From assembly GCA_030737875.1 (NCBI GenBank), contig CM060911.1, forward strand, positions 95,686,599 through 95,750,598: a stretch of 64,000 bases of DNA, written 5' to 3'. The translations under genes were made by a program, and so were the position numbers. Every line of letters starts with the position of its first letter. Within the stretch, counting starts at the first letter, position 1. Below, in pieces: positions 1 through 10,384 of this stretch. The notes beneath the pieces were generated by a model. The model saw only the letters and a list, made by a program, of their open reading frames with translations. It did not search any database and was not told the DNA's origin. This DNA is from Allium sativum (lineage: Eukaryota; Streptophyta; Magnoliopsida; Asparagales; Amaryllidaceae).

Positions 1-828
1 ACATTTGCTAGAGTGTTTCGAATCGGAGAGGAGCTTGCCCCTTGCCTCGGCTCATGACGGAAATCCAATTTCCAATACGTGATATTGCGGTTTTAATTGT
101 AGAACTAGTATGGCGACATGATAGATGAACCCATGCCGCCTATGATTGATATTTATGATTGAAATTGTTTTGACACTATACACTTATTATAGTATCAAAT
201 AATGTGTTTTTAACGTATCAGGCATGCTTTGGCTGTTATAAGGTAAAAACCCTATCCTCTGGCTTGCGTTGCATTGTGTGATGGAACCTGGGTCTTATAA
301 CAGCTTCATTTTCAATTATTTAGCATTGCGATGTTTGTTTTATGCACTGGTATTGTTGGGAGGAAACCCGTTCCGTGTTATACGGCGTGGTCCCTTGATT
401 TACCGAAATTTAAAATAAAGATTAATAACTGTTTTAGTTCTCACACTAGTCCCATGACTGACCTGGAGTTTATTGTTTTAACCTAAACTCTGGGTGCCCC
501 TATTTTCGACACGGGCAGCTAGTAGTTTTGGTTTTGCAGATTTTTATTCACAGGATCCTGATTTGCAGCTGGAACGATACTCGGAAAGCTCTATATCCGT
601 GCATTATTTCTAGTTGTGCTTTTGTATTATTTTCCGTTGCGATGTATTTAAATGTAATTTTAATCTCTGATATTATTCGAATGTATTTTATTCATTTATG
701 CTCTGTATATTCCTGTATCTGATGGAATTGTTGTAATAACAATGAAATGTTCTTCCGTCTGCGTTCTATTTTGTCTTGTGCTCAATTCTATCCGTGCTTT
801 CCTTCACGGGGAAGTTCGGGTTGTCTCA
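1..828 (+). mobile_element. D3: 3' part of a plus-strand D-type LTR, cut by the window start
   Basis: This stretch aligns by eye with the last 800 bases of the D LTRs at 49190-50016, 56690-57521 and 61195-62019. Shared landmarks in the same order are the text around GGTTTTGCAG (530-540), the TTTCCG(C/T)TG motif (631-640) and the terminus GGGTTGTCTCA ending at 828. No primer-binding site follows. The next base begins minus-strand E LTR sequence that matches 9752 onward, so D3 ends exactly at a junction with another repeat. It is either a solo LTR or the 3' LTR of an element lying mostly outside the window. The TSD cannot be checked because the left end is missing. No coding sequence was recognised. 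Confidence 0.8.
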
Positions 829-1376
829 CCAAAAGAACCTTGTCTAAATTCAAACCCGATCTTTAGTTATATCGAATAAACCGTTACGGTCGATAAACGA
901 TTCAATAGCGACTATTTTAAAATTTGATTTGGACATAAATCAAAATCTACATGACGAAATCCCGATTTTTCTCTTCCACTAGAAAGATATACTCCCCCAG
1001 CTCCACACGTTTCTTGTTTCATAGAAATCCGATTTAAAACGAACCATGTACATTCAGTTGAAGTTTGAATCACCAAATTACGAACTACAGCGCCATTTCG
1101 AGCTCGATTTTAATTATATTATAACTCTACGTTCAAACTGTCGTTTATATAATATATTCGTTATTCTAATTCAATTCTAAACTGAATTAAATATCACCGA
1201 TGATCCAGTTCACACCATATCGCCATTTCAGCCAATTCTGATTATTTCAGAATTAAATATATTATTTAATTTATTATTTTAATTAAATATTCATCATTAT
1301 TTAATTCCATGACCATTAAATTCACTATATCACTATTTATATAATTAAATAAATTAATTATAATATCCTCAGCGAA
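829..1376 (-). mobile_element. Element E, left (3') LTR, outer fragment
   Basis: This is nearly identical to 9757-10300, the start region of the right E LTR, and reads on the minus strand. It contains the module with the GTAGTTCGTAATTTGG text (about 1070-1090) that recurs near the start of the other LTR families here. It is cut on the left by D3 and on the right by D4. After D4 the E LTR resumes for 19 bases (4289-4307) and ends ...GGGTCATTACA, the reverse complement of an LTR start TGTAATGACCC. The AT-rich part 1240-1376 is a run of short AATTAAATA-like words. Confidence 0.8.
1372..1376. repeat. Target-site duplication of D4 (left copy, GCGAA)
   Basis: GCGAA lies immediately left of D4 and again at 4289-4293 immediately right of it. 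Five-base duplications are normal for Ty3/Gypsy LTR elements. Confidence 0.75.
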
Positions 1377-2216
1377 TATAATGATAAAGATGTAAATTTT
1401 ATTGTTAAAATATTTCGTTCAACACATGACTAATCTCAACGGATGAGTACAGTCAACACATGAACCTTTATTTTATAATAAGCTTTATTTTCCCGACTGG
1501 AATGAGGCCCAATCAATAACCATATAAAGTTAATTATATGGATTCCATACAACACATGTATATAATAGCAACGATAAATAATCAACCATCATCTAAAGTG
1601 CACTACACTGTATAAGCATCAAATATAGATATCTAACGCTTATGACAGCCTATCAATCAATCGATCGACATACAACTAATTATTGGGATTAGTGTATGTC
1701 GTATTTTGTCCCAATACCCGTGTGGGGTTTCAAACCAATCAAACACAGATTTTATTTGTGCAGTTGGGCGATGTGTAAAATTTATCGTCCCAATCAATGT
1801 CCTTCAAATAGGTGGACATAAACAAACAGTCAGGTTTGTAAATGAATATTTATTTTATTCGCATTCACTATATTCATATTCACATTAAAAATTATATTTT
1901 TAACGACCAAACTATTTTATCCAACCTATGAATATTCTATTCGGTTCATATATCAAGTAAAATGATATCTTTATTTTTCTAACTTGTTTTAGAAAATTTC
2001 GGCGGCATAACGACATGATACTAGAAACGGGACAAGGCCTAGCCTTATCCCCGGTCTAATAATGGCCCACGCCATACACATATCAATCAAATCAAATTCA
2101 ATTCACCAAACAATTCAATTCAAACCAAATAATCTAACCAACTACACAACCAAACAAACAAGTCCATGGTCTGTGGACGATGGTGTCGGGTGCTACTAAA
2201 CACCGTCTGCATCCTA

Positions 2217-2247
<31 letters not shown>
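2217..2247. repeat. (TA)n microsatellite in D4
   Basis: A run of about fifteen TA dinucleotides interrupts text otherwise shared with the D1 and D2 LTRs (TGATATATATACTAGGATGCAG around 45700). It is probably an expansion of a short TA stretch present in the whole family. Confidence 0.9.
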
Positions 2248-2379
2248 ACTAGAAAAGGAAATTTTGAGTGAGAAGTTCTCACCAATAGCTATCCCAACTC
2301 CACGACACTTCATATGTAGAAATCTTTGATGTGCTCGCCTTTTGTCAATTTCGTTGCCCGTAGCCACTACATATATAAA

Positions 2380-2500
2380 AATCATATTTTTAATGTCTAC
2401 ATTATATAAAAATCTTATCTTTATATCTTATATAAGTTAAAAATCGGATTTTTATCCTCTCTATAATATAAAGATCATATTTTTATTTACTTCATATATC
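2380..2500 (-). repeat. Short hairpin array of D4
   Basis: Several copies of the inverted repeat AAAAAT-NNN-ATTTTT occur, with triloops such as CAT and CGG, separated by ATATTATAT-like spacers. The same arrangement occurs in D2 (43020-43589), D1 (44990-45590) and the second D1 LTR (52490-53070), where copies are more numerous and more regular. Confidence 0.75.
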
Positions 2501-2856
2501 AAAAACTGTAGAAGCTTTAAAATGGAGAAAACTCACTTTTTTTCTAACGTCCAGATTCGCTGTTTGGGTCCTAGACTTTGCAAACGAGTTTCAATCTTCA
2601 CACCATCATTTTTCTAGCTTAAATGCGCCATTCCGGACAACATTCGCCTAAGGGTCTTTTTGCCGAAAATACTCCAATTCGCCAGAATTCGCGAAAGTAC
2701 ACGAATTTTACCGCTTTTGAACAGTAGATTTCGAACGCGTTTTCCGAGCAGCTCCGTGCTCCAAAACATGACTTCCATATAGGAAAATCGAAGAGAATTT
2801 CGTGATCTACAACTTTGATTTAGAGGGACTTTGGCCAAAAGCGCACCGTTTGGGAG

Positions 2857-3240
2857 TTATTGGCGAAATACGGTCAGGGACTTATTTGCAAAATGGGCGA
2901 TTAGTGTAAAATGGGTTTTTGGTGACCGGGGGGCCCACGGCCGGAGGGATGGCCTGAGGGGGGGGTGCCGGACCTGATGTATGGTGGGGAATCCGCTGGT
3001 GGGTTGCGGCGGGGGTGGTGGGGCCCGTGGTGGTGGTGGTGGCTTAGGGTTTTGCAAAACAAAGAGGGAAAGAGGAGGAGAGAGAGAGGAGGAGGAAGAG
3101 GAGGAGGAGGTGAGGAGGGGGTGCGGCCGGCGGTGGAGGTGGTGGAGGGGCGGCAGCGGCAAGGAGGAGGCGGTGGCCATTAATGAGTTTTTTTTAAGAA
3201 AGAGGAAGAGGAAGAAAGTGAAGAAGAAAAGGAAGTAAAA
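2857..3240 (-). other. GC-rich exon-like segment with a 107-codon open frame in D4
   Basis: On the minus strand a pyrimidine-rich leader (3240-3185, many CTT and TTC) is followed by ATG at 3180 in a plant-like context (TTAATGGCC) and a frame rich in proline, serine and leucine that runs to 2857. Base composition changes abruptly against the AT-rich surroundings. An equivalent GC-rich block at the same place in the LTR exists in D2 (42590-42890) and D1 (44480-44890, 51980-52385), but the sequences are not alignable by eye with this one. It could be a captured first exon, an untranslated leader with chance coding potential, or a simple-sequence expansion. No known domain was recognised, so translation is unproven. 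Confidence 0.4.
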
Positions 3241-4288
3241 GTGTTTATATGCTAGTTTTTCGCGTATCGCCTGAACGCTAACGATCTCCAATCACCGCGG
3301 ATTTCGGACACGAGATAGTAGACGTGAAGACGAGTCCAACGAAACAAGTTTCATCGAATTCCAAGTTCGTTTGACCATTCAAAAAAAATCACAAAAATGC
3401 TCAGATAAGCTCTAAAAATGCGATTTTGGCGCACCTTTTCTTCTCGCACGCTCACATACTAACTTCAAAAATCATGCCCTTTTGGATTTAACCATTTTTA
3501 GACGATACGAATCCATAAAAAAAACGAAATCGAATTCTGAGGTCGTATCAATAATGTTCCTTTGTAAAATGACTGTTCGCTTTACCTGGAACTGTTTCAG
3601 CTCGCACGACCACATACTAACTCCGTTCGACGCGCCATTTGGAATTCAACAATGATTTGTCATTGTGAATCCATAAAAATTTATCTCGTCGAATTCTGAG
3701 CTCGTATGCAAAATTTCAATTTTTAAGGGCTATGTTTTGTTAACCGAAAAGCTCCTGTCAATTGCCACTATTTCGGATATTGGAATATATCGAAGCTTAT
3801 AATTTTCGGAGTTCTAAACGGCATTTTGAACTCAATGGAAGTGGTTTCGAGTCCAAATTCATCCATACGTAAAATTTGACTTTTTGGGCCATGTATAATT
3901 TACATAGAGACTATCCTGAATTTTCAACTGGGCATAACTTTTGATTCCCGCTATGAAATTTCGATTTTTTGGATTCGTTGGAAAGATATTCACGAATAGA
4001 TTCTAATATTTTTGGTTTCGCTAAAATCCGGATTGTTTTGCACCCGGTACATTCAATTGAAGTTTGAAATCGAATTATCGAACTACAACGCCATTTTCAA
4101 TTCCTTTTATAATTATATATAATTATTTATATTCTAACGACGACGCATATAAATATATTCATTCGAATTATATTCAAAATAAATTTCTTGTCGATATTAT
4201 TTAAAATAATCTACTTTAAATATGCAAAATTCGCTAAAATTGCCAAAATAAAGATTTTAAACTGGCCCAGATTTTCCGGGTTATTACA

Positions 4289-4307
4289 GCGAATGCGGGT
4301 CATTACA
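4289..4307 (-). mobile_element. Element E, left (3') LTR, terminal 19 bp
   Basis: GCGAATGCGGGTCATTACA is the reverse complement of the E LTR start. It matches 10295-10313 and directly abuts the polypurine tract of the interior, placing the E LTR/interior boundary at 4307/4308. Confidence 0.85.
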
Positions 4308-4320
4308 ATCTTCCCCACTT
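4308..4320 (-). other. Polypurine tract of element E
   Basis: On the minus strand AAGTGGGGAAGAT directly precedes the LTR start TGTAATGACCC. It is the expected primer for second-strand DNA synthesis, with the same layout as in A, D1 and D2. Confidence 0.85.
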
Positions 4321-5125
4321 AAAATAATTTCGTCCTCAAAATTGCTAAGGTAGAGACCGACCCTATCGACTGGTTAGAACATATTTGTTCACTTCTTAAC
4401 TTCAGTTTCAACTGAACCAATTTAATTCCAATTAAATTATTAATTAATTCTTATCAACGAAAATTTTCAAAAATCCTGAAAATTTTCTAATGCCTTAACT
4501 CTTCGAAAAATTTCGCCAGCACCTCCTTTGTACTGGTCAATAGGTCAAACTCCAACTCGCCTCTCTGGGCCATCTCCAACCCAAAAGAAAATCAAACAAC
4601 CAAGCGGCTTGCCAATTCGGCTCATAAATCTTATATCCAATAGAAATATAAACTTGTACCTTTTGCGGGCATATCATTATATCCTTTCCACCTGTTATCA
4701 ATTCAGCGGATACAAGGGTCATCCCAATCAAATTCCAATCTGCTTTTATCCACAACACAACCATTCGCTTATATCCGAGCCAAATATCATTTCAACTCGA
4801 GTATCTTCTTGATTCCCAACTCTTAACTTGATTATCACATTACGCTTCAAATTTGAATCTCACAATCCAATTTGTCTTGATATCATTCTAATTCAATCTC
4901 AGTTACCACTTTACTGGCTTTACTTTAATTCAAGTTTGATTTCACAAATTTCTGTTAAATTTGTTTTTAATTCAAACAGTCTTTCCCTGGGAATTTTTAA
5001 ACAGTTTACTCTTTTCAAAAATCAAATTTTCCTTTTTGAAATTCAACACAATTTGTCTTTCCCAAAACAAATTCAAAACAGCATCTCTGGTAGTAATTCG
5101 TCACTTACAACTTGAAAATGAATAC

Positions 5126-5148
5126 TGATGATGCAGCTGTCATCATCA
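5126..5148 (-). other. Hairpin with palindromic loop in the E interior
   Basis: TGATGATG (5126-5133) pairs with CATCATCA (5141-5148) in a perfect 8-bp stem. The 7-base loop contains the palindrome CAGCTG. It lies about 640 bases downstream of the primer-binding site. Counterparts with different loop sequences are at 39631-39653, 50356-50386 and 62360-62385. Confidence 0.6.
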
Positions 5149-5782
5149 AAATCTATTTTCCATCGATCGAAGTGAGTTCAATACTATAAAACCATTTCTA
5201 AACATTTCCACTTTGAAATTCATTTCAAAATATAATTCACACTGCTTGTAAAACAATTTAAAATCTCCCAAGATCATAAATTTTCCTTATTTTTAATCCA
5301 AATCCATTTACAAACACTTATCCAATTTTCCCGAGTTTTAATTCAATTTATAGTTTAAATTTTAGATTTAACTCATCTGATTTCACGTATTTCACTTATA
5401 TGAATTCTGATTGGTTATTTACATAACCATTTAATTTATAATCTTACTCGATTATAATAACAACCAATATATCTAATATGTATATTTCCTCTATATCAGG
5501 ATATAATTTGGGTAAATTTATTCTATTTACCCTCTTTTCAAAACATACCGTGTCGACCCATCGTATTCGAGTGTTTATTTACTCCTACCGATACAGTGGA
5601 TCAAATTGATCGACCAAATTTCATAAACAACTCAACCAATAAATCTCCACAATATAAAACAATTTTATATCGAATAACAAATACGTTCACTCGTATATAT
5701 ACACTCAAACTCAATCTAGGGTATTACTAACCCTATCTCTACTGAGTTACGCCACAGAGCCAAGGTAATTTACTTAACTTAA

Positions 5783-5794
5783 GCTCTGATACCA
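5783..5794 (-). other. Primer-binding site of element E
   Basis: The reverse complement is TGGTATCAGAGC, complementary to the 3' end of plant initiator tRNA-Met. Two bases separate it from the LTR end at 5797. Confidence 0.92.
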
Positions 5795-7419
5795 ACTGTA
5801 ATGACCCGAAAATCCGGTCCAATTTAAGCTGACCAAAAACACTAGTCCAACACCAAATTAAACTGAAAATCAGGAAATTAATAGAAAGAAAATAGAGGGT
5901 GAGGATAGATAAGATAGAAACTTAGAATAGAAGAAGAAGAAAAAGAAGAACACAACATCAGAGTAACACGAACCTCACAGCGGAACGAATAACATATAAT
6001 AGATAACATATCCTTGAAATAAAGGTTTTACTTGAATATACATATCATTATCAAGTACATCACTTACAACACAGCAGAAATAAACAATAGCTATATGGTC
6101 CTGAAGCCTCCTGCTCCAGCTCTTCAAGTATCTGTAAATCCCGACTACTTGACTGCCCGTACAAAATTGGGCACCCAAGAGTTTAGGGAAAACAACAAAA
6201 TAAACTCCGGGTCAGTCATGGGACTAGTGTGAGTAAAACAGTTTAAAACAGTTCGAGCAGGTAAATGATATCTCATAAGACCACGTCGTATAACGGAACG
6301 GGTTTTTCCCTTATGAGAATCCAAATTTTCTTTATATCAAAAACCTTTTGATATTATAATAATGTCTATCAACCACAATATAATAATCATCTAGCAGAAA
6401 TGCTTTCATCTCACGTTCTACATGTATAGTATACAATCAAAACCGCAAGCACATATTGGGTAATGGATTTCCAACTATGACAAGGAATGGAACCACCTTT
6501 CGCTAGTGTATCTCTAGAAGGAATACACTGGGTTCATTAAGAACATCTTGCAACCCGGCCACACATGACCGACCACTTATTTCGCTTGAGTGTATCGAAT
6601 GTATATCACCAACGGTTGGGATCAGCAACCGTTTACCAAATGGGACAGTATCGACAATAGATTTTTAGAAATAAATGAAACTCTAGATTAGGTGATTATA
6701 CACCCTACTTCGGAGCGACCGACTTAGCCATGATGCCTGCCCGATTTCTATCATTTACCGGATTTGAGGCTATAAGCTACGCTTTCTCATCACACCAGAT
6801 TCACTTTGAATGCCACATCACCAAATCCATCCAATCACCGATTGACGTCCTCAACAATACATTATGTGTTAGCTAAAGAAGTTTTCTTCTCCGTTTCCAC
6901 TCTTGGTACGGTTGGAGAAATCAATATACGTGATCGTCTGGAAATACTCTGTCAGACATCCATCCATACAAGTCATCCAGGAACAGGATGAACCGAAGGC
7001 ACTATTCAATACATCCATCTTAGACACTGTTATCTAAGACTTATACAATATCCCTTGCACTTTACTCCGTCTTCAATTATCTTTGGCATATATGATTAGC
7101 AACGCTTATGCCAATACAGAGTGGTTCTTTGGATAATAATCCAACCGGTCTCTCCATATTAACAACGTTAAATGGTCAAAACTTTGATAGTCGGTGAGTT
7201 AACTATCAAATGAAAACACGTGTGCAAACAACGATATTATTTCCAAATGGAAATACTATCGATCAATCATCAATTACTACCATTCCACAACTATCAGACT
7301 CTAATTGTAAACTAATAAGAGAACAACTTCCCAAGTATAAACCCCGAAGGCCGAAACCAACATCAGATCTACACTTAGAAAACGATTCGACTTAACTAAT
7401 CTCAAGTGAGTTTCTAATA

Positions 7420-8060
7420 TTGTTTTAACTCTATTTGATTAACTCTTATTCGAATAACTAATAATCGATTAACTATATATGGATAACTCTAGTTCGATTT
7501 GACTCTAATCGATTTACTCTAAATGATTAACTCTAACTGGTTAACTCTAATCGATTAACTCCTTTCAAATAAACTATATTCGATTTACTCCTTTAACCCT
7601 ATTCGAATAAATTATATTCGATTTACTCCTTTAACTCTATTCGAATAAATTATATTCGATTAACTCCTTTAACTCTATTCAAATAAATTATATTCGATTA
7701 ACTCCTTTTAAAATATCGTATTTATTTTCTAAATAAATATTTCCTTTATTCTATTTCTATTTATTCCCTAAATAAATAATCCCTTTTAATCTATTTGTAA
7801 ATGTTCTACAAATATTTCCTTTATAATTCTATTTTATTTGTAAATGGTTTACAAATATTTCTCTTCTTATTTGTTTGACAAATATTTCCTTTTTTATTTT
7901 TTTTACAAATATTTCCCTCTATATCTGTTTAACAAATCCTTTCCCTTATATTTGATTTACAAATAAAAATCCCTTATATTTGATTTACAAATATAATTCC
8001 TTTATATTTGATTTAAAAATATATTTCTTTTATTAAAAAATCCTTTTTCTTTTATAATAC
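7420..8060 (-). repeat. AT-rich degenerate tandem arrays in the E LTR
   Basis: Two successive arrays are visible. Part 7420-7700 has units of about 15-30 bases built from CGATT, AACTC and CGAATAA words. Part 7700-8060 has units with the inverted words TTTGTAAA and TTTACAAA, or ATTTAC and ACAAAT. Similar words are at 41190-41300 in the C remnant and in opposite orientation at 41640-41694. Copies are too degenerate to give a single period. Confidence 0.65.
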
Positions 8061-8967
8061 AAAATCCATTGATTTTATATAAATAAAGTATTTTCAAAAT
8101 ATACTTTGAAAATCCCTTTTCCACATTTTGGTATTTCATATGTCATTTAACACACCATATAACAACGATAAATATCGTCCAAACACAAATGATCAACAAC
8201 AGATTAAATATCACATAATATATCACAATATATGAATCACAGTAAAATAAATGTTGAGGAGTCTAGTTGGGTTCCTCCAACCTGTTTCCCTGCATAACAG
8301 ATGTTAAACAATATAGATAACATAACTTTCAGTTCCATATGATATATTCTGTTAAACAGAATCAATATAGAAATTTAACTAACTGACTAGCAGTTCAATC
8401 AACAGTCAACACACAATCAATCGACAATTTTTAACAGTTCTAAAAATACAACATGAAATTTTAAACTGTTCAGAGTTAGTGAGATTTACTCACATTTGCA
8501 GTTCATCGTTAAAGAACGATAAACTTTTGTTTGATTTGAATCAAACAAATTTATTTCGCCATATATTCAAACGAGCTTTGATTCGCTTTTCGTCAGTTCC
8601 ATGTTGTAGTCGTCGTTCATACGATCCCAACGCAACTTACGGTTCGTTCATCTGATATCGTATATATAAGATATCGCATCTCAAGTTAAACACAATTTAA
8701 ATAAAAATAACTTGAATTTCTTTTAAAAGAACTTGGGCTTAACTTTTCCACTTCGGCCAATTAGACAAACACCGACCCCTTTTAAAACATTTCCTTCTTC
8801 TTCCTGTTTGAGCAAACCAACCCGTCGCTCCTTCACTTGTAAATCCCATGGCCGAACAACCCATCCTAACTCCTTCATTCTTCCACTTCGAATTAAACAA
8901 AAATTATGATAATTCCCCCCTTCACATCTACTACCTCTCATCCTAAAATCGACGAGCTCGAAGTCCC

Positions 8968-9225
8968 CTAGCAGTTTCCGTCGAACTGCTCATCCACCCA
9001 GGTGCCGACGGTTTTGATCTCCGAAAATCCCAATACTCCTACAAATGATGCGGCTTCCAACCACAAACACAAATCAAAACTCCATTTAAAAGATCGATGC
9101 TTCAAATTCGTGGAACAACAAACCTTAGCTACTGTACCAAAGAGGACAGCGGACCAAACGAAGTTCGAACGCCACAAAATTGGTACCACAACGAAGAGGA
9201 GGTTCACGGGAGATCGAATATACAT
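8968..9225 (-). other. Exon-like segment with 85-codon frame in the E LTR
   Basis: An open frame starts about 135 bases downstream of the TATA box. It has no recognisable domain. It occupies the same relative place as the frames at 16445-16795 (C) and 2857-3180 (D4), but the proteins share no visible sequence. The reverse frame over the same bases is also open, which argues for chance openness. Its value is as a marker of the leader or first-exon region, not as a protein gene. Confidence 0.25.
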
Positions 9226-9358
9226 GTAAATGGATTTATAGGATTTTATTTGTATTTCTTCTTGATTTTCAAACCTTGCTTTCTTACTGTTTTCATATTT
9301 GGTGGTGGCTGCGTCTTACTTTGCAGAAAAAGCATTCAGTTAGGTAGAAGGAAAAGCT

Positions 9359-9366
9359 ATTATATA
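9359..9366 (-). promoter_or_regulatory. Candidate TATA box of the E LTR
   Basis: The minus strand reads CCCCTATATAATAGC. It lies just upstream of the exon-like region, and the C LTR has a comparable CCTATATAATTAAAG (16359-16368) in the matching position. Transcription would start about 30 bases downstream, near 9330. Confidence 0.5.
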
Positions 9367-10313
9367 GGGGATTAACATTTTAGATTAAGTGGATGAAATG
9401 CTTTCCATGTTTTGCTTTGAAGAGGAGGTTTTGTGCGGCTGAAAGAATTAGAGGCGTGGACTTGTTTTGTCCTAGTAACACGTTAGGATATTTTTAAATG
9501 GTACGATAATATCTCCTTTTACTGTTTTATATAATTACCGTAATTCCATTCACGTACGGACAGAAATGTAGATGCAGTCGTGCCCAGTATCGTGCCACGA
9601 TCCCAAAAATATAATAATAACGGTAGATTAACTCATATTGTGAAATCCCGAAATGTTGGTTACAGGGTGCAAAATACTCCAGATAAAAAGTCGCTTATTT
9701 AATTAATTAAAAATTACAGTAAAATTCTAAAAATTAAATTATCACTATTTCCCAAAAGAACCTTGTCTAAATTCAAACCAGATCTTTAGTTATATCGAAT
9801 AAACCGTTACGGTCGATAAACGATTCTATAGTGACTATTTTAAAATTTGATTTGGACATAAATCAAAATCTACACGAAGAAATCCCGATTTTTCTCTTCC
9901 ACTAGAAAGAAATACTCTACCAGCTCCACATGTTTCTTGTTTCATAGAAATCCAATTTAAAACGAACCCTGTACATCCAGTTGAAGTTTGAATCGCCAAA
10001 TTACGAACTGCAGTGCCATTTCGAGCTCGATTTTAATTATATTATAACTCTACGTTCAAACTATCGTTTATATAATATATTCGTTGTTCTAATTCAATTC
10101 TAAACTGAATTAAATATCACCGATGATCCAGTTCACAACATATCGCCATTTCAGCCAATTCTGATTATTTCAGAATTAAATATTTTATTTAATTTATTAT
10201 TTTAATTAAATATTCATCATTATTTAATTCCACGACCATTAAATTCACTATATCACTATTTATACAATTAAATAAATTAATTATAATACCCTCTGCGGAT
10301 GCGGGTCATTACA

Positions 10314-10384
10314 TACTAACCCCATCTCTACTGGGTCACGCCACAGAGCTAAGGTAATTACTTAACCTTAAAGTCTGATACCAC
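10314..10384 (-). mobile_element. Element F interior stub with decayed primer-binding site
   Basis: The sequence resembles 5727-5796, the first bases of the E interior. It contains a damaged primer-binding site at 10372-10383 (one mismatch, AGTCTGATACCA on the plus strand). The stub is cut by E at 10313. F is an older relative of E on the same strand. Confidence 0.72.

Larger units (their letters stand above)
1377..4288 (-). mobile_element. D4: 2.9-kb solo LTR of a short D-type subfamily
   Basis: Read on the minus strand it begins TGTAATAACCCGG (at 4288) and ends ATCATTATA (at 1377). It is flanked by a 5-bp duplication, GCGAA at 1372-1376 and 4289-4293, where the undisturbed E LTR at 10290-10313 has a single related copy. 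The insertion therefore appears complete at 2912 bp. Its content is colinear with only the first part of the 6.4-kb D LTRs: start module, pyrimidine-rich and GC-rich exon-like segment, AAAAAT/ATTTTT hairpins, then the text shared with 58290-58400. The end is TA instead of CA, as in the C LTR (23567-23572). A 5' truncation of a longer element is less likely because the duplication is intact. Confidence 0.72.
4308..5796 (-). mobile_element. Element E interior, non-coding (about 1.49 kb)
   Basis: Read on the minus strand the interior begins with the primer-binding site (5794-5783) and ends with the polypurine tract (4320-4308), preceded by GAGGACGAAAT (about 4328-4340), a signature seen before the polypurine tract of many Ty3/Gypsy elements. 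Between them there is no gag or pol reading frame. Two structured segments are shared with D1, D2 and C: the TGATGATG hairpin (5126-5148) and a segment near 4508-4612 with the words AGCCGCTTGG-like and AAAGGAGGT. The element would depend on enzymes from another element. Confidence 0.85.
5797..10313 (-). mobile_element. Element E, right (5') LTR, 4.5 kb
   Basis: The LTR starts (minus strand) TGTAATGACCCGC at 10313 and ends GGTCATTACA at 5797, abutting the primer-binding site. In minus-strand order it contains the start module (about 10070-9950), a TATA box (9366-9359), an exon-like region (9340-8700), a hairpin next to an ACAGGTTGGAGG word (8310-8262), AT-rich arrays with TTTGTAAA/TTTACAAA repeats (8000-7690) and CGATT-rich repeats (7690-7420), text shared with F and G (7400-6480), a CTGAC site and acceptor-like region (6230-6120), and the TTCCGCTGTGAGG motif (5990-5976). 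No protein was recognised. It is inserted in the interior of F (right flank TACTA, 10314-10318). The left TSD lies outside the window. Confidence 0.88.

Noticed and set aside
2965..3238. Glycine- and glutamate-rich frames on the plus strand
   Set aside because: They are opposite-strand shadows of the GC-rich block in minus-strand D4 and reflect purine-rich composition.
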